Shown in pieces: positions 34,680-43,696 of a DNA stretch of 64,000 nucleotides. The notes beneath the pieces are model-generated. The model was not told the DNA's origin, did no database searches, and saw only the letters and a program-made list of their open reading frames with translations. Every line of letters starts with the position of its first letter. The stretch's first letter is position 1. Location of the stretch: NCBI GenBank assembly GCA_017557405.1, contig JAFYYV010000049.1:1-64000 (forward strand). Reading direction: 5' to 3'. The DNA comes from Prevotella sp. (GTDB lineage: Bacteria; Bacteroidota; Bacteroidia; Bacteroidales; Bacteroidaceae). A program made the position numbers and the translations under genes.

Positions 34680-35654
34680 ATGCCAAAAAGAATTAGTTGG
34701 AAAAAAGGTATGCGCCTGACTGACGAGGTGCTCATCCAAGCCGACAGATGTACCAGCGAGTCGTTCGCACAAGCTTATGCGTTGGCTGCTGAAGGCCGTT
34801 TCGGATTGTTCCCCTCGGTTCGCCCCTTCCAGTTGGCGCTGAATGTCGAGCAGGGAAGTGTCAACGTTGAGTCGCTCGATTGCTTGGGCATTACTCGCGC
34901 AGGCGACATCATCGATGTGCGTTTCGACACGAAGTTCACGAACACCTTCAACACTCGGGTACAGATTCCCGATCAGGAAGACGCCAAGGAGTTCATCTTG
35001 GTCATTAATGCCGATCCCGATTTATGGAAAGACACGAATGAAGGTCTTCTGGTACCCGATTATTCGTTCTCGTTCGTGGGAGCCAAGCAGGCCGTTCCCG
35101 ACCATGCTTTGCCCATCGCCCGCATCGTTTACAACGATGGTTGGACCGAGGACAATGTGTTCTTCGTACCGCCGTGCCTCACCATTTCTTCTCACCCCAA
35201 GTTTATGGAAATCTGCCAGCAGTTCCTCGGAGTGCTGCAGACTATTGACGAGAAGAGCCGCCAGCAGACTGACACACTCGCTAAGACGGCCATATCCGTC
35301 TATTGGCCTGTGGTGATTCAGACGCTCATAGAGGTCAACAACGAGCGCGAGGCTCTCACACCCATGCGTTTGATGTCGTGTGTTCAGCGCATTATTGGAA
35401 CATTTACTTGCGCTTGTGATGTTGATGAAGTGCTCTCGCTCGAAGAAGCCGAGCCTATCCGCAATTTCGCACGTGTTCCATACAATTATCGACAGGCTTA
35501 TCTGCGTCTCAAGCAGGGCGTCGGCATGTGTTCGGCTATCAGCGACAAGATTGACAAGTTCAGTCAACTTCGCCAAACACAACCTGTAGCGCCACCACCA
35601 CGTCAAGAACCTCCTAAAGAAGACCGCCGTCGCTGGAGCGGACCCAATATATGA
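34680..35654 (+). CDS. tssK: TssK-like baseplate/membrane adaptor
   Basis: 324 residues from the ATG at 34680; a TTG at 34638 would overlap the previous gene and add unrelated residues. The start ISWKKGMRLTDEVLIQAD resembles the W-x-EGM-x-L segment of TssK, and the pattern of beta strands then a helical C-terminal part (~205-310) is similar. It ends with a Pro-rich tail. In other T6SSs TssK docks the baseplate on the membrane complex. Overlaps the TssE-like gene by 4 bp. Confidence 0.7.
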   Translation: MPKRISWKKGMRLTDEVLIQADRCTSESFAQAYALAAEGRFGLFPSVRPFQLALNVEQGSVNVESLDCLGITRAGDIIDVRFDTKFTNTFNTRVQIPDQEDAKEFILVINADPDLWKDTNEGLLVPDYSFSFVGAKQAVPDHALPIARIVYNDGWTEDNVFFVPPCLTISSHPKFMEICQQFLGVLQTIDEKSRQQTDTLAKTAISVYWPVVIQTLIEVNNEREALTPMRLMSCVQRIIGTFTCACDVDEVLSLEEAEPIRNFARVPYNYRQAYLRLKQGVGMCSAISDKIDKFSQLRQTQPVAPPPRQEPPKEDRRRWSGPNI

Positions 35655-36148
35655 TGCGATTCATTAGCACTCCTTTGGAGTTCCAAAACGAAGGGCGTAC
35701 GCTTAAACGCGACATAGAGCAGCGCATTCGTATGCTCGACAACCTTGTGGAACTCATCGTCTTCACGCCTCGAGGAACCTTCGAGGTCGACCCCGACTTT
35801 GGCTTTGAATACTGGAATCACGAATACTCAAATGTGCATCATCGTGAATTCAACAACAGTCAATCGGGACGTATGGCTGGCGGATTGACTAACGAGGTCA
35901 CTAAGAAGGAATGCGAGGAGAGCATACGCCAGAGTTTGGCCACCTATGAGCCTATGCTGAAGAATGTGGCGGTCTACATCGAACTCGATTCGGCATACGA
36001 CTTGCAGCTTCGCAAGCATAAGATGCCGTCAAAATATCAGGTCAACGTCATTGTCGAAGGCAATCTTGACGACGGATTGGGCACCAAATCGCCCTATCGT
36101 AAACAGGTAACATTCCTGATTGAACCCACAGTGAAACGTTATAGGTAA
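35651..36148 (+). CDS. tssE: TssE-like (gp25) baseplate subunit
   Basis: 165 residues with the gp25 arrangement: an N-terminal helix with EGRTLKRDIEQRI, the GTFEVDPDFGFEYW segment that corresponds to the conserved PxxGxxF region, then ECEESIRQSLATYEP. gp25/TssE staples baseplate wedges to the first sheath ring. It starts within the stop of the TssK-like gene and is 27 bp before tssF, so the four baseplate genes are one transcription unit. Confidence 0.78.
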   Translation: MMRFISTPLEFQNEGRTLKRDIEQRIRMLDNLVELIVFTPRGTFEVDPDFGFEYWNHEYSNVHHREFNNSQSGRMAGGLTNEVTKKECEESIRQSLATYEPMLKNVAVYIELDSAYDLQLRKHKMPSKYQVNVIVEGNLDDGLGTKSPYRKQVTFLIEPTVKRYR

Positions 36149-36175
36149 CATCCCATCCAAAACCTATCACCCATA

Positions 36176-37966
36176 ATGGACATTGAATTAGAGAAAAGAA
36201 TTAACGAGGCGATGGCAAGTCTGCAGCAGATGGCGGTCGACGATTTCGACTACCAGCAGATGGACCCTGTAGCCAAAATGATGCTTGTGGCTTTGGTGGC
36301 CGAGGCACAAAAGATACAAGACTATATTGACGGTACGACCGACCGCATTGTGGAACGCTATTGTGCCGACTTCATACCCCGTCAGAAGGTGGAGGCTACG
36401 CCTGCTGTCTGTCTGCTCAAACCTGAGTTGAAACCCATGCGAGACGCATCGACCATAAACGTCGGTGCAGGCACATCTTTCGCTTTCAAGATGGAGGGGC
36501 TCAAACAACCCATCAACTACATCCCCATTTTCAAGACATCGCTGTTGCCCCACAAAGGACTCTTCTTGCTCACCAATCGACTGATGCGCAACGGAGAGCG
36601 GAGTTTCAACATTCGCTTCGACAAGCCCAACCATTTGTGGGTGGGTATACAAACCGAGACGGAACTCGACAACCTGAAGGGTCTTTCGCTGTTCATCAAG
36701 GGAACGCAGGGCGTGGTACCCGAGCACATCTGTACAATCGACGAGAAGGAACTAGAGTTCGCATCGATGATCGAACTAGAGAACATCGAGATGGCCGAGC
36801 CGTTCGATGCTCAGCAGGCATCAGGGCTGTTGTTCTCGTTCGTGGAGTCTTGGAAGGAGAACCTGCTCAATATGGACAATGCCTCGCTGCTCTATATCAC
36901 CGACGATATTGAAGACCGCGACATGTTCAAGCCACGCGCTTATCCGCGCGCTTTCCAGCAATGGCTCGAAAACGAAGTGCTCGATTGCTTTGATCCCGAA
37001 ACCATTTGGCTGCGATTGGAATTCCCCGAGGGTTACAACGTGCCCGACGACTGCGAGGTGGTGCTCAATGCTCTGCCTGTTACCAATATTGATGTCTGTT
37101 CGTTAATGCTCACACAGGCGCAACCTATGCAGAAATTGCAGAAACTCGATAACTCGTTCTTCCTACGCATTTTGGAAACTAGTACCGCATCGAATCGACA
37201 AGGATTTGGTATGATGGCCGACGAGATTATCGTGCGCGATTTCGAAGCATCGTGTTATGACAACGGAGCCCTCTATCGTGATGTGCGCAACCTATACAAC
37301 CACTTCATTGATGACTATTACGCCTTTGTTGAATACAACGGCATCAAGGATGGTGAGACGCTCAAGCAGTTGCGTGAGACTATCAACCGTATTGGAAAAA
37401 GCGTGGGAACACAGAACGCCAAGTTCAGTTTCGATAGCGGTACCTATGTGATGAAGAACATGAACCAGGCGCAACTTTCATCGTCAACGAAGGTGACTTA
37501 TATCACCACACAGGGGCGTATCGGTAATGCTCCACGCGCTGGCGAGACGATGGACAATCGCCGACTTCCTGGTGTGGAGCAGAAGGTGGAGATACTTGTT
37601 TCGGGAATGGGTGGAAGCGACAAAGCAACACCCGATGAGCGCTACGAACAACTACGCTATTTCTCTCTAACCAACGACCGTCTCTATACACGTATGGACG
37701 TTGATGCATTTCTGCGCAAGGAGGTCATCAGCGAGTTTGGCAAGGAAGAGTTCCGCCGCATCTTTATCAAGACAAGCATCGGTGGAGCCGGTACCAACAG
37801 CGGATTGCGACGCGGCCTCTATGTGGACATCGAGTTCAAAGACCGTAAGAATTATCAGCACGCTGAAAGCATCGGATACGACAACTTGATTAGACAAAAA
37901 ATCATCAATAAATCGTGCATCGCCTTGCCGATTGTCGTGACATTGAAAAATCTGGAGGACGAATAA
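36176..37966 (+). CDS. tssF: TssF baseplate subunit
   Basis: 596 residues, the usual TssF length. The N-terminal part (residues ~50-110, RYCADFIPRQKVEATPAV then LLKPELKP) corresponds to the TssF region with the PxxxP-type segment, and a long central beta-rich part follows. No signal peptide or membrane helix. TssF with TssG and TssE forms the baseplate wedge. The next gene starts 3 bp after its stop. Confidence 0.82.
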   Translation: MDIELEKRINEAMASLQQMAVDDFDYQQMDPVAKMMLVALVAEAQKIQDYIDGTTDRIVERYCADFIPRQKVEATPAVCLLKPELKPMRDASTINVGAGTSFAFKMEGLKQPINYIPIFKTSLLPHKGLFLLTNRLMRNGERSFNIRFDKPNHLWVGIQTETELDNLKGLSLFIKGTQGVVPEHICTIDEKELEFASMIELENIEMAEPFDAQQASGLLFSFVESWKENLLNMDNASLLYITDDIEDRDMFKPRAYPRAFQQWLENEVLDCFDPETIWLRLEFPEGYNVPDDCEVVLNALPVTNIDVCSLMLTQAQPMQKLQKLDNSFFLRILETSTASNRQGFGMMADEIIVRDFEASCYDNGALYRDVRNLYNHFIDDYYAFVEYNGIKDGETLKQLRETINRIGKSVGTQNAKFSFDSGTYVMKNMNQAQLSSSTKVTYITTQGRIGNAPRAGETMDNRRLPGVEQKVEILVSGMGGSDKATPDERYEQLRYFSLTNDRLYTRMDVDAFLRKEVISEFGKEEFRRIFIKTSIGGAGTNSGLRRGLYVDIEFKDRKNYQHAESIGYDNLIRQKIINKSCIALPIVVTLKNLEDE

Positions 37967-37969
37967 GAT

Positions 37970-39277
37970 ATGGGAGATTTTAGCGAAAAGTATTCTTCCT
38001 GGGGTGGAACCAACAATGTGTTGGTTAGTTCAAGTCAAGAATCAGAAGAATCATCTAGTAAGTATAATTTCGCTGATTCTGATGAGAATTCTTCTATGAA
38101 CGAGAATGTTCAGGAGAATCCATTTAAGTATACTTCTCCCGATGCCAATAGTAAGATTTATGTAACAAATGGGTATAGTCAATATGTAACTAAACAATGG
38201 AGTCAAAGTCAAGCCGCAAAGCGTTATAGTATACAGACTCCGAAGGTGCAAAACCCAAGGTATAATATACAACCTCCATCGCCTCAAATGACAGAGGAGA
38301 TGTTTAAAGGTAAATACGAATCAAAGTTTAAAGGTTTTTTAGAAGTATTTGATACAGTCTCTGGCGTATATGGTGATGTTTCATCTGTAGGATCTGCCGT
38401 CGAAGCAGGGAGGGAAGCAATGAACAAACCATCATTTGGGGCTCGTATTATTCAAGGAATACATTCGGCAATCTTAGGAGCAGAAAAATGGTTGGCCGAA
38501 TTACGTGTGCAATTTACATTTAGATTTGGATCTGCTGAAAGTTTCACAAATAGTTTACGCTCGGCAGGAGAAACTGCAGCAAAAAATGCTATTACAGAAG
38601 CCAATGCAGGAAACGCAGCTAAAGGTATAGGGAAAAAACTTGGTTATGCTGCATTGGCCTTGTTATTCATAATTGCAATATATAGAGGTTGTATGTATGC
38701 TACAGCATCCTCCGACGAAGAAAAGGAAATCTGGCTTTCCAAATTCCGTGGAGCTTTATATAATTTCGCATTGGCTTTAGCTGTTCAAGCAGTTTCAAAG
38801 GCTCATCCTGTAACGCTATTAATTAGTTTGGCAGTTGCAATTATGGATGCTGTCTTTATGTATATTTCAAATGGTGAATGTGACTTTGGTTATGCTTTTG
38901 ATTTAGGTCTGCAATGGTGGGGTGATACAATAAAAGGTTGGCACAAAGCTGGTGTTGATTATTTCGCCGAAACAGTAATTCCGTTTTATGTAGAACTTGG
39001 AAATGATATTGCTGACGGTGTGGGTAATGCTGCAGAAGCTACAAGTGATTATTTCACAGAAACTGTCGGTCCATTTTGGAAAGAGGTGGGTAGCGACATC
39101 GTTGATGGTACAGTTGATGCTGCAGAAGCTACGGGTGATTATTTCACAGAAACCGTGGGTCCATTCTGGAAAGGTGTTGGAAGTGACATTGCTGATGGCG
39201 TCGGCAATTTCATTGATAGTATTCCAACTGACTCACCTTCGAATTTTGAACAATCACAAGGACTTTTGCTTGATTAA
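37970..39277 (+). CDS. AT-rich membrane protein with C-terminal 30-residue repeats (orphan)
   Basis: 435 residues, not recognised. The N-terminal ~105 residues are Ser/Asn/Gln-rich and disordered. Then come a helical part, two hydrophobic segments (~225-243 and ~265-298), and three 30-residue repeats (YFTETVGPFWKEVGSDIVDG type, 331-420). There is no signal peptide. Codon use is visibly more A/T-rich than in the flanking tssF and GH73 genes, suggesting separate acquisition. The place inside the T6SS block and the membrane segments make a membrane-acting effector or a locus-specific structural protein the main options. No immunity candidate is adjacent. Confidence 0.7.
   Translation: MGDFSEKYSSWGGTNNVLVSSSQESEESSSKYNFADSDENSSMNENVQENPFKYTSPDANSKIYVTNGYSQYVTKQWSQSQAAKRYSIQTPKVQNPRYNIQPPSPQMTEEMFKGKYESKFKGFLEVFDTVSGVYGDVSSVGSAVEAGREAMNKPSFGARIIQGIHSAILGAEKWLAELRVQFTFRFGSAESFTNSLRSAGETAAKNAITEANAGNAAKGIGKKLGYAALALLFIIAIYRGCMYATASSDEEKEIWLSKFRGALYNFALALAVQAVSKAHPVTLLISLAVAIMDAVFMYISNGECDFGYAFDLGLQWWGDTIKGWHKAGVDYFAETVIPFYVELGNDIADGVGNAAEATSDYFTETVGPFWKEVGSDIVDGTVDAAEATGDYFTETVGPFWKGVGSDIADGVGNFIDSIPTDSPSNFEQSQGLLLD
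38960..39229 (+). repeat. Three tandem 90-bp coding repeats
   Basis: Units at 38960-39049, 39050-39139 and 39140-39229 encode YF.ETV.PF...G.DI.DG....A.EA...D. Units 2 and 3 are the most similar; unit 1 is diverged and the end of unit 3 is altered. They form the C terminus of the 435-residue orphan protein. Confidence 0.85.
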
Positions 39278-39320
39278 TTAGGCATTAAAAACAAGTTTAA
39301 TCTTTAATGACTCACAATAG

Positions 39321-40331
39321 ATGAAGAGATTTGCTGTTATAAGTATAGTTTTCATATTGTTCGCGTATGCAATGGGAGTTAGCGCTCAGTCTTCCGCTGA
39401 CATTCGCAACTATATAGCGAAGTATAGCCAGATAGCACTGGATCAGGAACGGGCATACGGAGTGCCAGCATCGATTACAATAGCGCAAGGAATCTTGGAG
39501 TCGGGTGCAGGTAAGAGTGGTTTGACACGCAACGCCAACAACCACTTCGGTATCAAGGCATTCGGTGGTTGGAAAGGCCCCATCTATCAGGCTTGGGATG
39601 ACGAGCCGAACAAGAGTAAGTTCCGCGTGTATGCTTCGGCGGCTGAGTCGTTTCGCGACCATTCGCTGTTCTTGAAGAACAACAGTCGTTACCGCAGTCT
39701 GTTCCAGAAGAGTGTTTATGATTATCGTGGTTGGGCCATCGGTTTGCAGAAGGCAGGTTACGCCACAGCGCAGACTTATGCGAAGGCTCTCATCGGCTTC
39801 ATCGACGCCTATCAGCTCTATGCCATCAATGGCGGTGTGAAACTGCGCTCGGGCTCTACTGTTACCATCCGCAGACCTGTAGGTGGAAGCGGTGGAAAGC
39901 AACAACAGCAGGCTCGCCCCGAATTCTTGCCTGAAGAGCAGATGGATGAGAATGAGGAGTCGGAAGAGGAGAAGAGTGTGAAGAATGCCGTTAAGAAGTT
40001 CTTGGTTGAAGTGAACGACGTGCGTTGCACGGTGCTCTATCCTGGTCAGACACTTTCATCGGTTTCGATGAAATACGACATTCCGAAGCAGAAACTGCTG
40101 GAATTCAATGAGACTACACGCGAGAGCGACTTCAAAGAGGGCGACATCGTGTTCTTGGAAAAGAAGAAGAGCAAATTCACGGGTGCGCAGGACTTCTATC
40201 GTGTGAAGGAAGGCGATACTGTCTATGGAATCTCTCAACAGTTCGGCATTAAGATGGCCAACCTGACGAAGATGAACAAACTGAACCTCTTCTCTACCTT
40301 GAAAGAGGGTGACAAGTTAAGACTGAAATAA
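39321..40331 (+). CDS. Exported GH73 glucosaminidase with two LysM domains
   Basis: 336 residues: signal peptide (1-22), a GH73/flagellar-FlgJ-type glucosaminidase domain (~25-175) with the catalytic Glu60 in GILESGAGKSGL and the NNHFGIKA motif, a Glu/Lys-rich linker, and two LysM domains (~232-280 and ~293-335, VKEGDTVYGISQQFG). It cleaves peptidoglycan glycan strands in the periplasm. Location in the T6SS block suggests it opens the host's own cell wall for assembly of the trans-envelope apparatus, although a housekeeping role is possible. Confidence 0.86.
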   Translation: MKRFAVISIVFILFAYAMGVSAQSSADIRNYIAKYSQIALDQERAYGVPASITIAQGILESGAGKSGLTRNANNHFGIKAFGGWKGPIYQAWDDEPNKSKFRVYASAAESFRDHSLFLKNNSRYRSLFQKSVYDYRGWAIGLQKAGYATAQTYAKALIGFIDAYQLYAINGGVKLRSGSTVTIRRPVGGSGGKQQQQARPEFLPEEQMDENEESEEEKSVKNAVKKFLVEVNDVRCTVLYPGQTLSSVSMKYDIPKQKLLEFNETTRESDFKEGDIVFLEKKKSKFTGAQDFYRVKEGDTVYGISQQFGIKMANLTKMNKLNLFSTLKEGDKLRLK

Positions 40332-40343
40332 AAAAATACAGAT

Positions 40344-41837
40344 ATGATTCATATTAGTGACTTCGCCAAAAGTGGCGAATTGTTCGACGGACGCTATCAA
40401 TTGTTGCGCCCGCTGAGCACTGCAGGAGGAACAGCCGACGTGTGGCTGGCCTTGGACGTGAACACCATCGATATCGAGGAATCGTTGGGAGATGGTGATG
40501 AGGTTGTGAAAGACTCGACCGACGGCACTGGCATGAAGGTGGCCATCAAGATCTACCGTCCCAAAAATGCACTCGACATAGAAGGTGAACAACGTTTCCG
40601 CGATGAATACAAGATTGTGTATAACTGCCATCACGAGAACCTGTTGCAACCCACGCATTTCTCCATCTTTAAGGGAATGCCTTATTTGGTGATGCCGTTC
40701 TGTAGCGCTGGTTCATCGGAGAAGTTCATCGGTCAGTGGACTACCGATGACGAGGTGTGGAAGTATATGCACGACGTGGCATCTGGTTTGGCTTATCTGC
40801 ATGCTAACAATCCGCCCATCATCCATCAGGACATCAAACCAGGCAATGTGCTCATCGACGATAATGAGAATTTCTCCATCACCGACTTCGGTATCAGTTC
40901 GAAGTTCGGCGGCAGCCACCAATATTATTATGATGACGAGAATGCTGGAACTTTGGCCTACATGGCTCCCGAGCGTTTTGCTGAAGAGGCTGCACCGCTG
41001 GCAGAGAGCGACATTTGGGCATTGGGTGCCACAGTCTTCGAACTGCTCACGGGCGATGTTCCGTTTGGCGAAGAGGGTGGCATGAACCAACCCGACGGCG
41101 AAGTGAACCTGCAGTTCCCCAAGTTCTTGGGTCCTGAACTGCAACGACTCATCAAGGCTTGTCTCGATAAAGATCCCGCCAAGCGTCCAACAGCAGAATA
41201 TCTGAGCGAGAGTGCCCGTGTAAAACAGTTCCCCATCAAGCGTCACAGCGGTCTGATATGGAAGATTCTGTTGGGCGTGGTGGCGTGCGTGGCTGGTGTG
41301 GCCATCTATCTGCTCACGCAGGCTCCTGAGAAGACCACGCCTCCCGAGGTGTTTTTCAAGCAGGCGTTGGCACAGATAGATTATCCTGAAACTGATAGTG
41401 TGAAGGCTGGCGTGGCTCTACTCGACTCGTTGGCTGGCGTGGGTTATCTGCCTGCTATTCGCGAGTTGGCCCTTACTTACGGTTGGTATGGTGAGACCGA
41501 ACCAGCTTCGCTGAAACGCAAGAAGTATCTCGGCATTCAGTTGGGCAACCCCAATGTTGACGAGCGAGCCAGCAACTTGGCTGCCTATCTGCCCACCCTC
41601 GACTCTTACAACCAGAAGGCCATTGGTTATTACAACATGATCGTCACATCTACAGATTCCATCCACACCGATTGGAAGATGGACGCAGCCTATCGATTGG
41701 GCGTCTACTATCTTTATTACACGCCTAATCCCACATTGGCTCGCAAGTCGTTCCTCAAGTGTAAGGAGTATGCTCTTGAGTTGAAAAACCAGACGATGGT
41801 AGAGCGTGTGGATATTGCATTGTCAGAGATTCAATAA
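40344..41837 (+). CDS. Transmembrane Ser/Thr protein kinase
   Basis: 497 residues: a cytosolic Hanks-type kinase domain (~17-290), one TM helix (~303-324) and a periplasmic helical, TPR/Sel1-like domain (~335-497). Motifs: Gly-rich loop STAGGTADVW (25-34), ATP-binding Lys69 (VAIK), HQDIKPGN with catalytic Asp163, DFG (181-183) and APE (208-210). HRD is HQD, a change that drops the usual RD-kinase Arg. A 20-residue acidic insert lies before the VAIK strand. In Pseudomonas T6SS a kinase (PpkA), phosphatase (PppA) and FHA protein control assembly; this locus encodes all three functions. Confidence 0.9.
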   Translation: MIHISDFAKSGELFDGRYQLLRPLSTAGGTADVWLALDVNTIDIEESLGDGDEVVKDSTDGTGMKVAIKIYRPKNALDIEGEQRFRDEYKIVYNCHHENLLQPTHFSIFKGMPYLVMPFCSAGSSEKFIGQWTTDDEVWKYMHDVASGLAYLHANNPPIIHQDIKPGNVLIDDNENFSITDFGISSKFGGSHQYYYDDENAGTLAYMAPERFAEEAAPLAESDIWALGATVFELLTGDVPFGEEGGMNQPDGEVNLQFPKFLGPELQRLIKACLDKDPAKRPTAEYLSESARVKQFPIKRHSGLIWKILLGVVACVAGVAIYLLTQAPEKTTPPEVFFKQALAQIDYPETDSVKAGVALLDSLAGVGYLPAIRELALTYGWYGETEPASLKRKKYLGIQLGNPNVDERASNLAAYLPTLDSYNQKAIGYYNMIVTSTDSIHTDWKMDAAYRLGVYYLYYTPNPTLARKSFLKCKEYALELKNQTMVERVDIALSEIQ

Positions 41838-41885
41838 GCGAATGTTTGTCAGATCAGAAACAGTAGTCTATTTCAAAAACGCAAT

Positions 41886-43673
41886 ATGATGAAGAAATCG
41901 TTATTCATAGCCATGTTGCTCGCAATGGGGGCAATGGCAAATGCACAGGTTGTCAGCCGTGTTATTCCCGCAAGGTTCGACAAGGTGGAGAAAGCCAAAG
42001 GCATTGGACTTTTCCTCTGCAAACAAGGTAACACCACATATATCTGGACACGTGAACGCCGTCAACTGGGGCAGTCGCAGGACAATGTGGCTTCGTTCAG
42101 CGAGCGCAAGGCAGTCACCATTACTCCGGGTACCGACATCGTGACGGGATTCTTCAATCTCGAGACGGGCAAGTATGAGAAACTGTCAGGTTATCGTGTT
42201 GCCTTGAACCACCCCTACTTCCACGATGGCAATCTGTTGGTGAAGGACAAGAAGGATTTGGCTTACGTGTCGTCAGATGGTAGCGTGCGCATCAAGGCAA
42301 CCGAAGGTCAGCCGTTCCGCAATGGCTATGCGGTTTGTAACGCTTATGCCGCTTCGCAGAAGCCGAAGGATGCTACTTACGGCTATCGCACTACAGGAGG
42401 CGACCTTGTTACCATCTCGCTGAATGGTGAAGTGGTGTCGGGTGGCGACATCGATTTCCTTTCTTCGCTGAATCCTGAAGGCACCAGCATCGTCATCGTG
42501 AAGCGAAAGGTGTATCTCTTCAGCAAGTCGAATGGTCAGTTGCGTCCTTTGACTGATAGCAATGGTGGTTCGCAGGTGACTATCGATGGTGGAGTGGGTA
42601 GTGTGAGCCAGAAAGTAGGCGATTCGTTGTTTGTCATCAAGGCCAATGTTGACAAGTCGCCTGTGAGATTGACGTTCGATCGCTTCCATGTACCCCTGTC
42701 CATTGCTTTTGCTGATAATACCATCAACTATCCACGCTTTGGTGATGGTTCTGAACCTACCGACCCAGGTCTGGAGATTATCAACGGCCACGGACATCAG
42801 GGACTGAAGTACAAGGGCGAATTGTTGCTTCCCATCCAGTTCGACGCCCTTGAACTGACTGACGACAATTACATGTATGTGAACGAGGAGGGCAAGTGGG
42901 GCGCACTCTATTTCGATCCTGACGAGAAGTTCAATATCATTCTGAACAATGGTAACGACATCGCTTTCCGTCATGCTGCTTTCGACTCCGATGTACGTAT
43001 TGAAATGCCCGCTTCGGTTCCTGCCGAGCGCACCCAGTTGCATTCCAGCGAGAAGGCCAAGATGGAGGTAGACCTCACATCGGTGAAAACCAAGACAACG
43101 TCAAACGGCAACGTGGCAGAGTTCAAGTGCACGTTGGGTATTCCCGACGAACTGCCCGATTACCCGGTTGAAGTGGTGTATCCTTTCGAGGTGTTCTACG
43201 ATAACATTGTATCGGTGCCCATTCCTGTGACAGTCAAGGGCTGGCACGTGAAATATCACGAGGTGAATTTCTCGGATATTAAGATTGAGCAGGGTGGTGT
43301 GAATTTCAACATCAACATCACCGAGAAACGCGAAGCAGGCGAGACATATTATCCCTTTGAGGTAAAGGTGGATGCAGGAAATGTAGAACCTGTTCTGACC
43401 AAGGTTTCTGAGACGCTTTACAAATGCCGTGTTCCATCGCTTCGCGAAGGCAAGAACGCTTTCAATGTGTTCATCACAGAGAAGGGTTGCCCACCTTCTA
43501 CCTTCCCCTTCAGCATCAATTATTCGAAGCAAAAACCGGCTGCTGCAGGTGGCACTGCCAAGAGTAGTGGCTCGGGTGCCAAGAAACCAGTGGCTTCATC
43601 GGGTACTGGACAGGTGCAGATTCATCACTCTGAGACACCCAAGGCTGCACAGAAGTCGCGCATCGTGCTTTAA
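41886..43673 (+). CDS. Exported WG-repeat-like protein of unknown function
   Basis: 595 residues with a signal peptide (1-20) and no other membrane helix. The first ~370 residues are beta-rich with WG-repeat-like pieces (KYKGELLLPIQFD, VNEEGKWGALYFD near 300-345). The second part (~375-550) looks like one or two Ig-like beta domains. The tail is Ala/Ser/Lys-rich. It lies between the membrane kinase and the PP2C phosphatase (48 and 23 bp gaps), so it may be the periplasmic sensor or ligand partner of the kinase (inference). Confidence 0.7.
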   Translation: MMKKSLFIAMLLAMGAMANAQVVSRVIPARFDKVEKAKGIGLFLCKQGNTTYIWTRERRQLGQSQDNVASFSERKAVTITPGTDIVTGFFNLETGKYEKLSGYRVALNHPYFHDGNLLVKDKKDLAYVSSDGSVRIKATEGQPFRNGYAVCNAYAASQKPKDATYGYRTTGGDLVTISLNGEVVSGGDIDFLSSLNPEGTSIVIVKRKVYLFSKSNGQLRPLTDSNGGSQVTIDGGVGSVSQKVGDSLFVIKANVDKSPVRLTFDRFHVPLSIAFADNTINYPRFGDGSEPTDPGLEIINGHGHQGLKYKGELLLPIQFDALELTDDNYMYVNEEGKWGALYFDPDEKFNIILNNGNDIAFRHAAFDSDVRIEMPASVPAERTQLHSSEKAKMEVDLTSVKTKTTSNGNVAEFKCTLGIPDELPDYPVEVVYPFEVFYDNIVSVPIPVTVKGWHVKYHEVNFSDIKIEQGGVNFNINITEKREAGETYYPFEVKVDAGNVEPVLTKVSETLYKCRVPSLREGKNAFNVFITEKGCPPSTFPFSINYSKQKPAAAGGTAKSSGSGAKKPVASSGTGQVQIHHSETPKAAQKSRIVL

Positions 43674-43696
43674 GAATACGTCAAAAGAAGTCCACT

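Noticed and set aside
12040-37966. Phage tail or extracellular contractile injection system instead of T6SS
   Set aside because: ClpV, TssB/TssC, several Hcp proteins, VgrG, PAAR-like and TssK/TssF-like genes together identify a T6SS; no phage head, lysis or tail-terminator genes are present.
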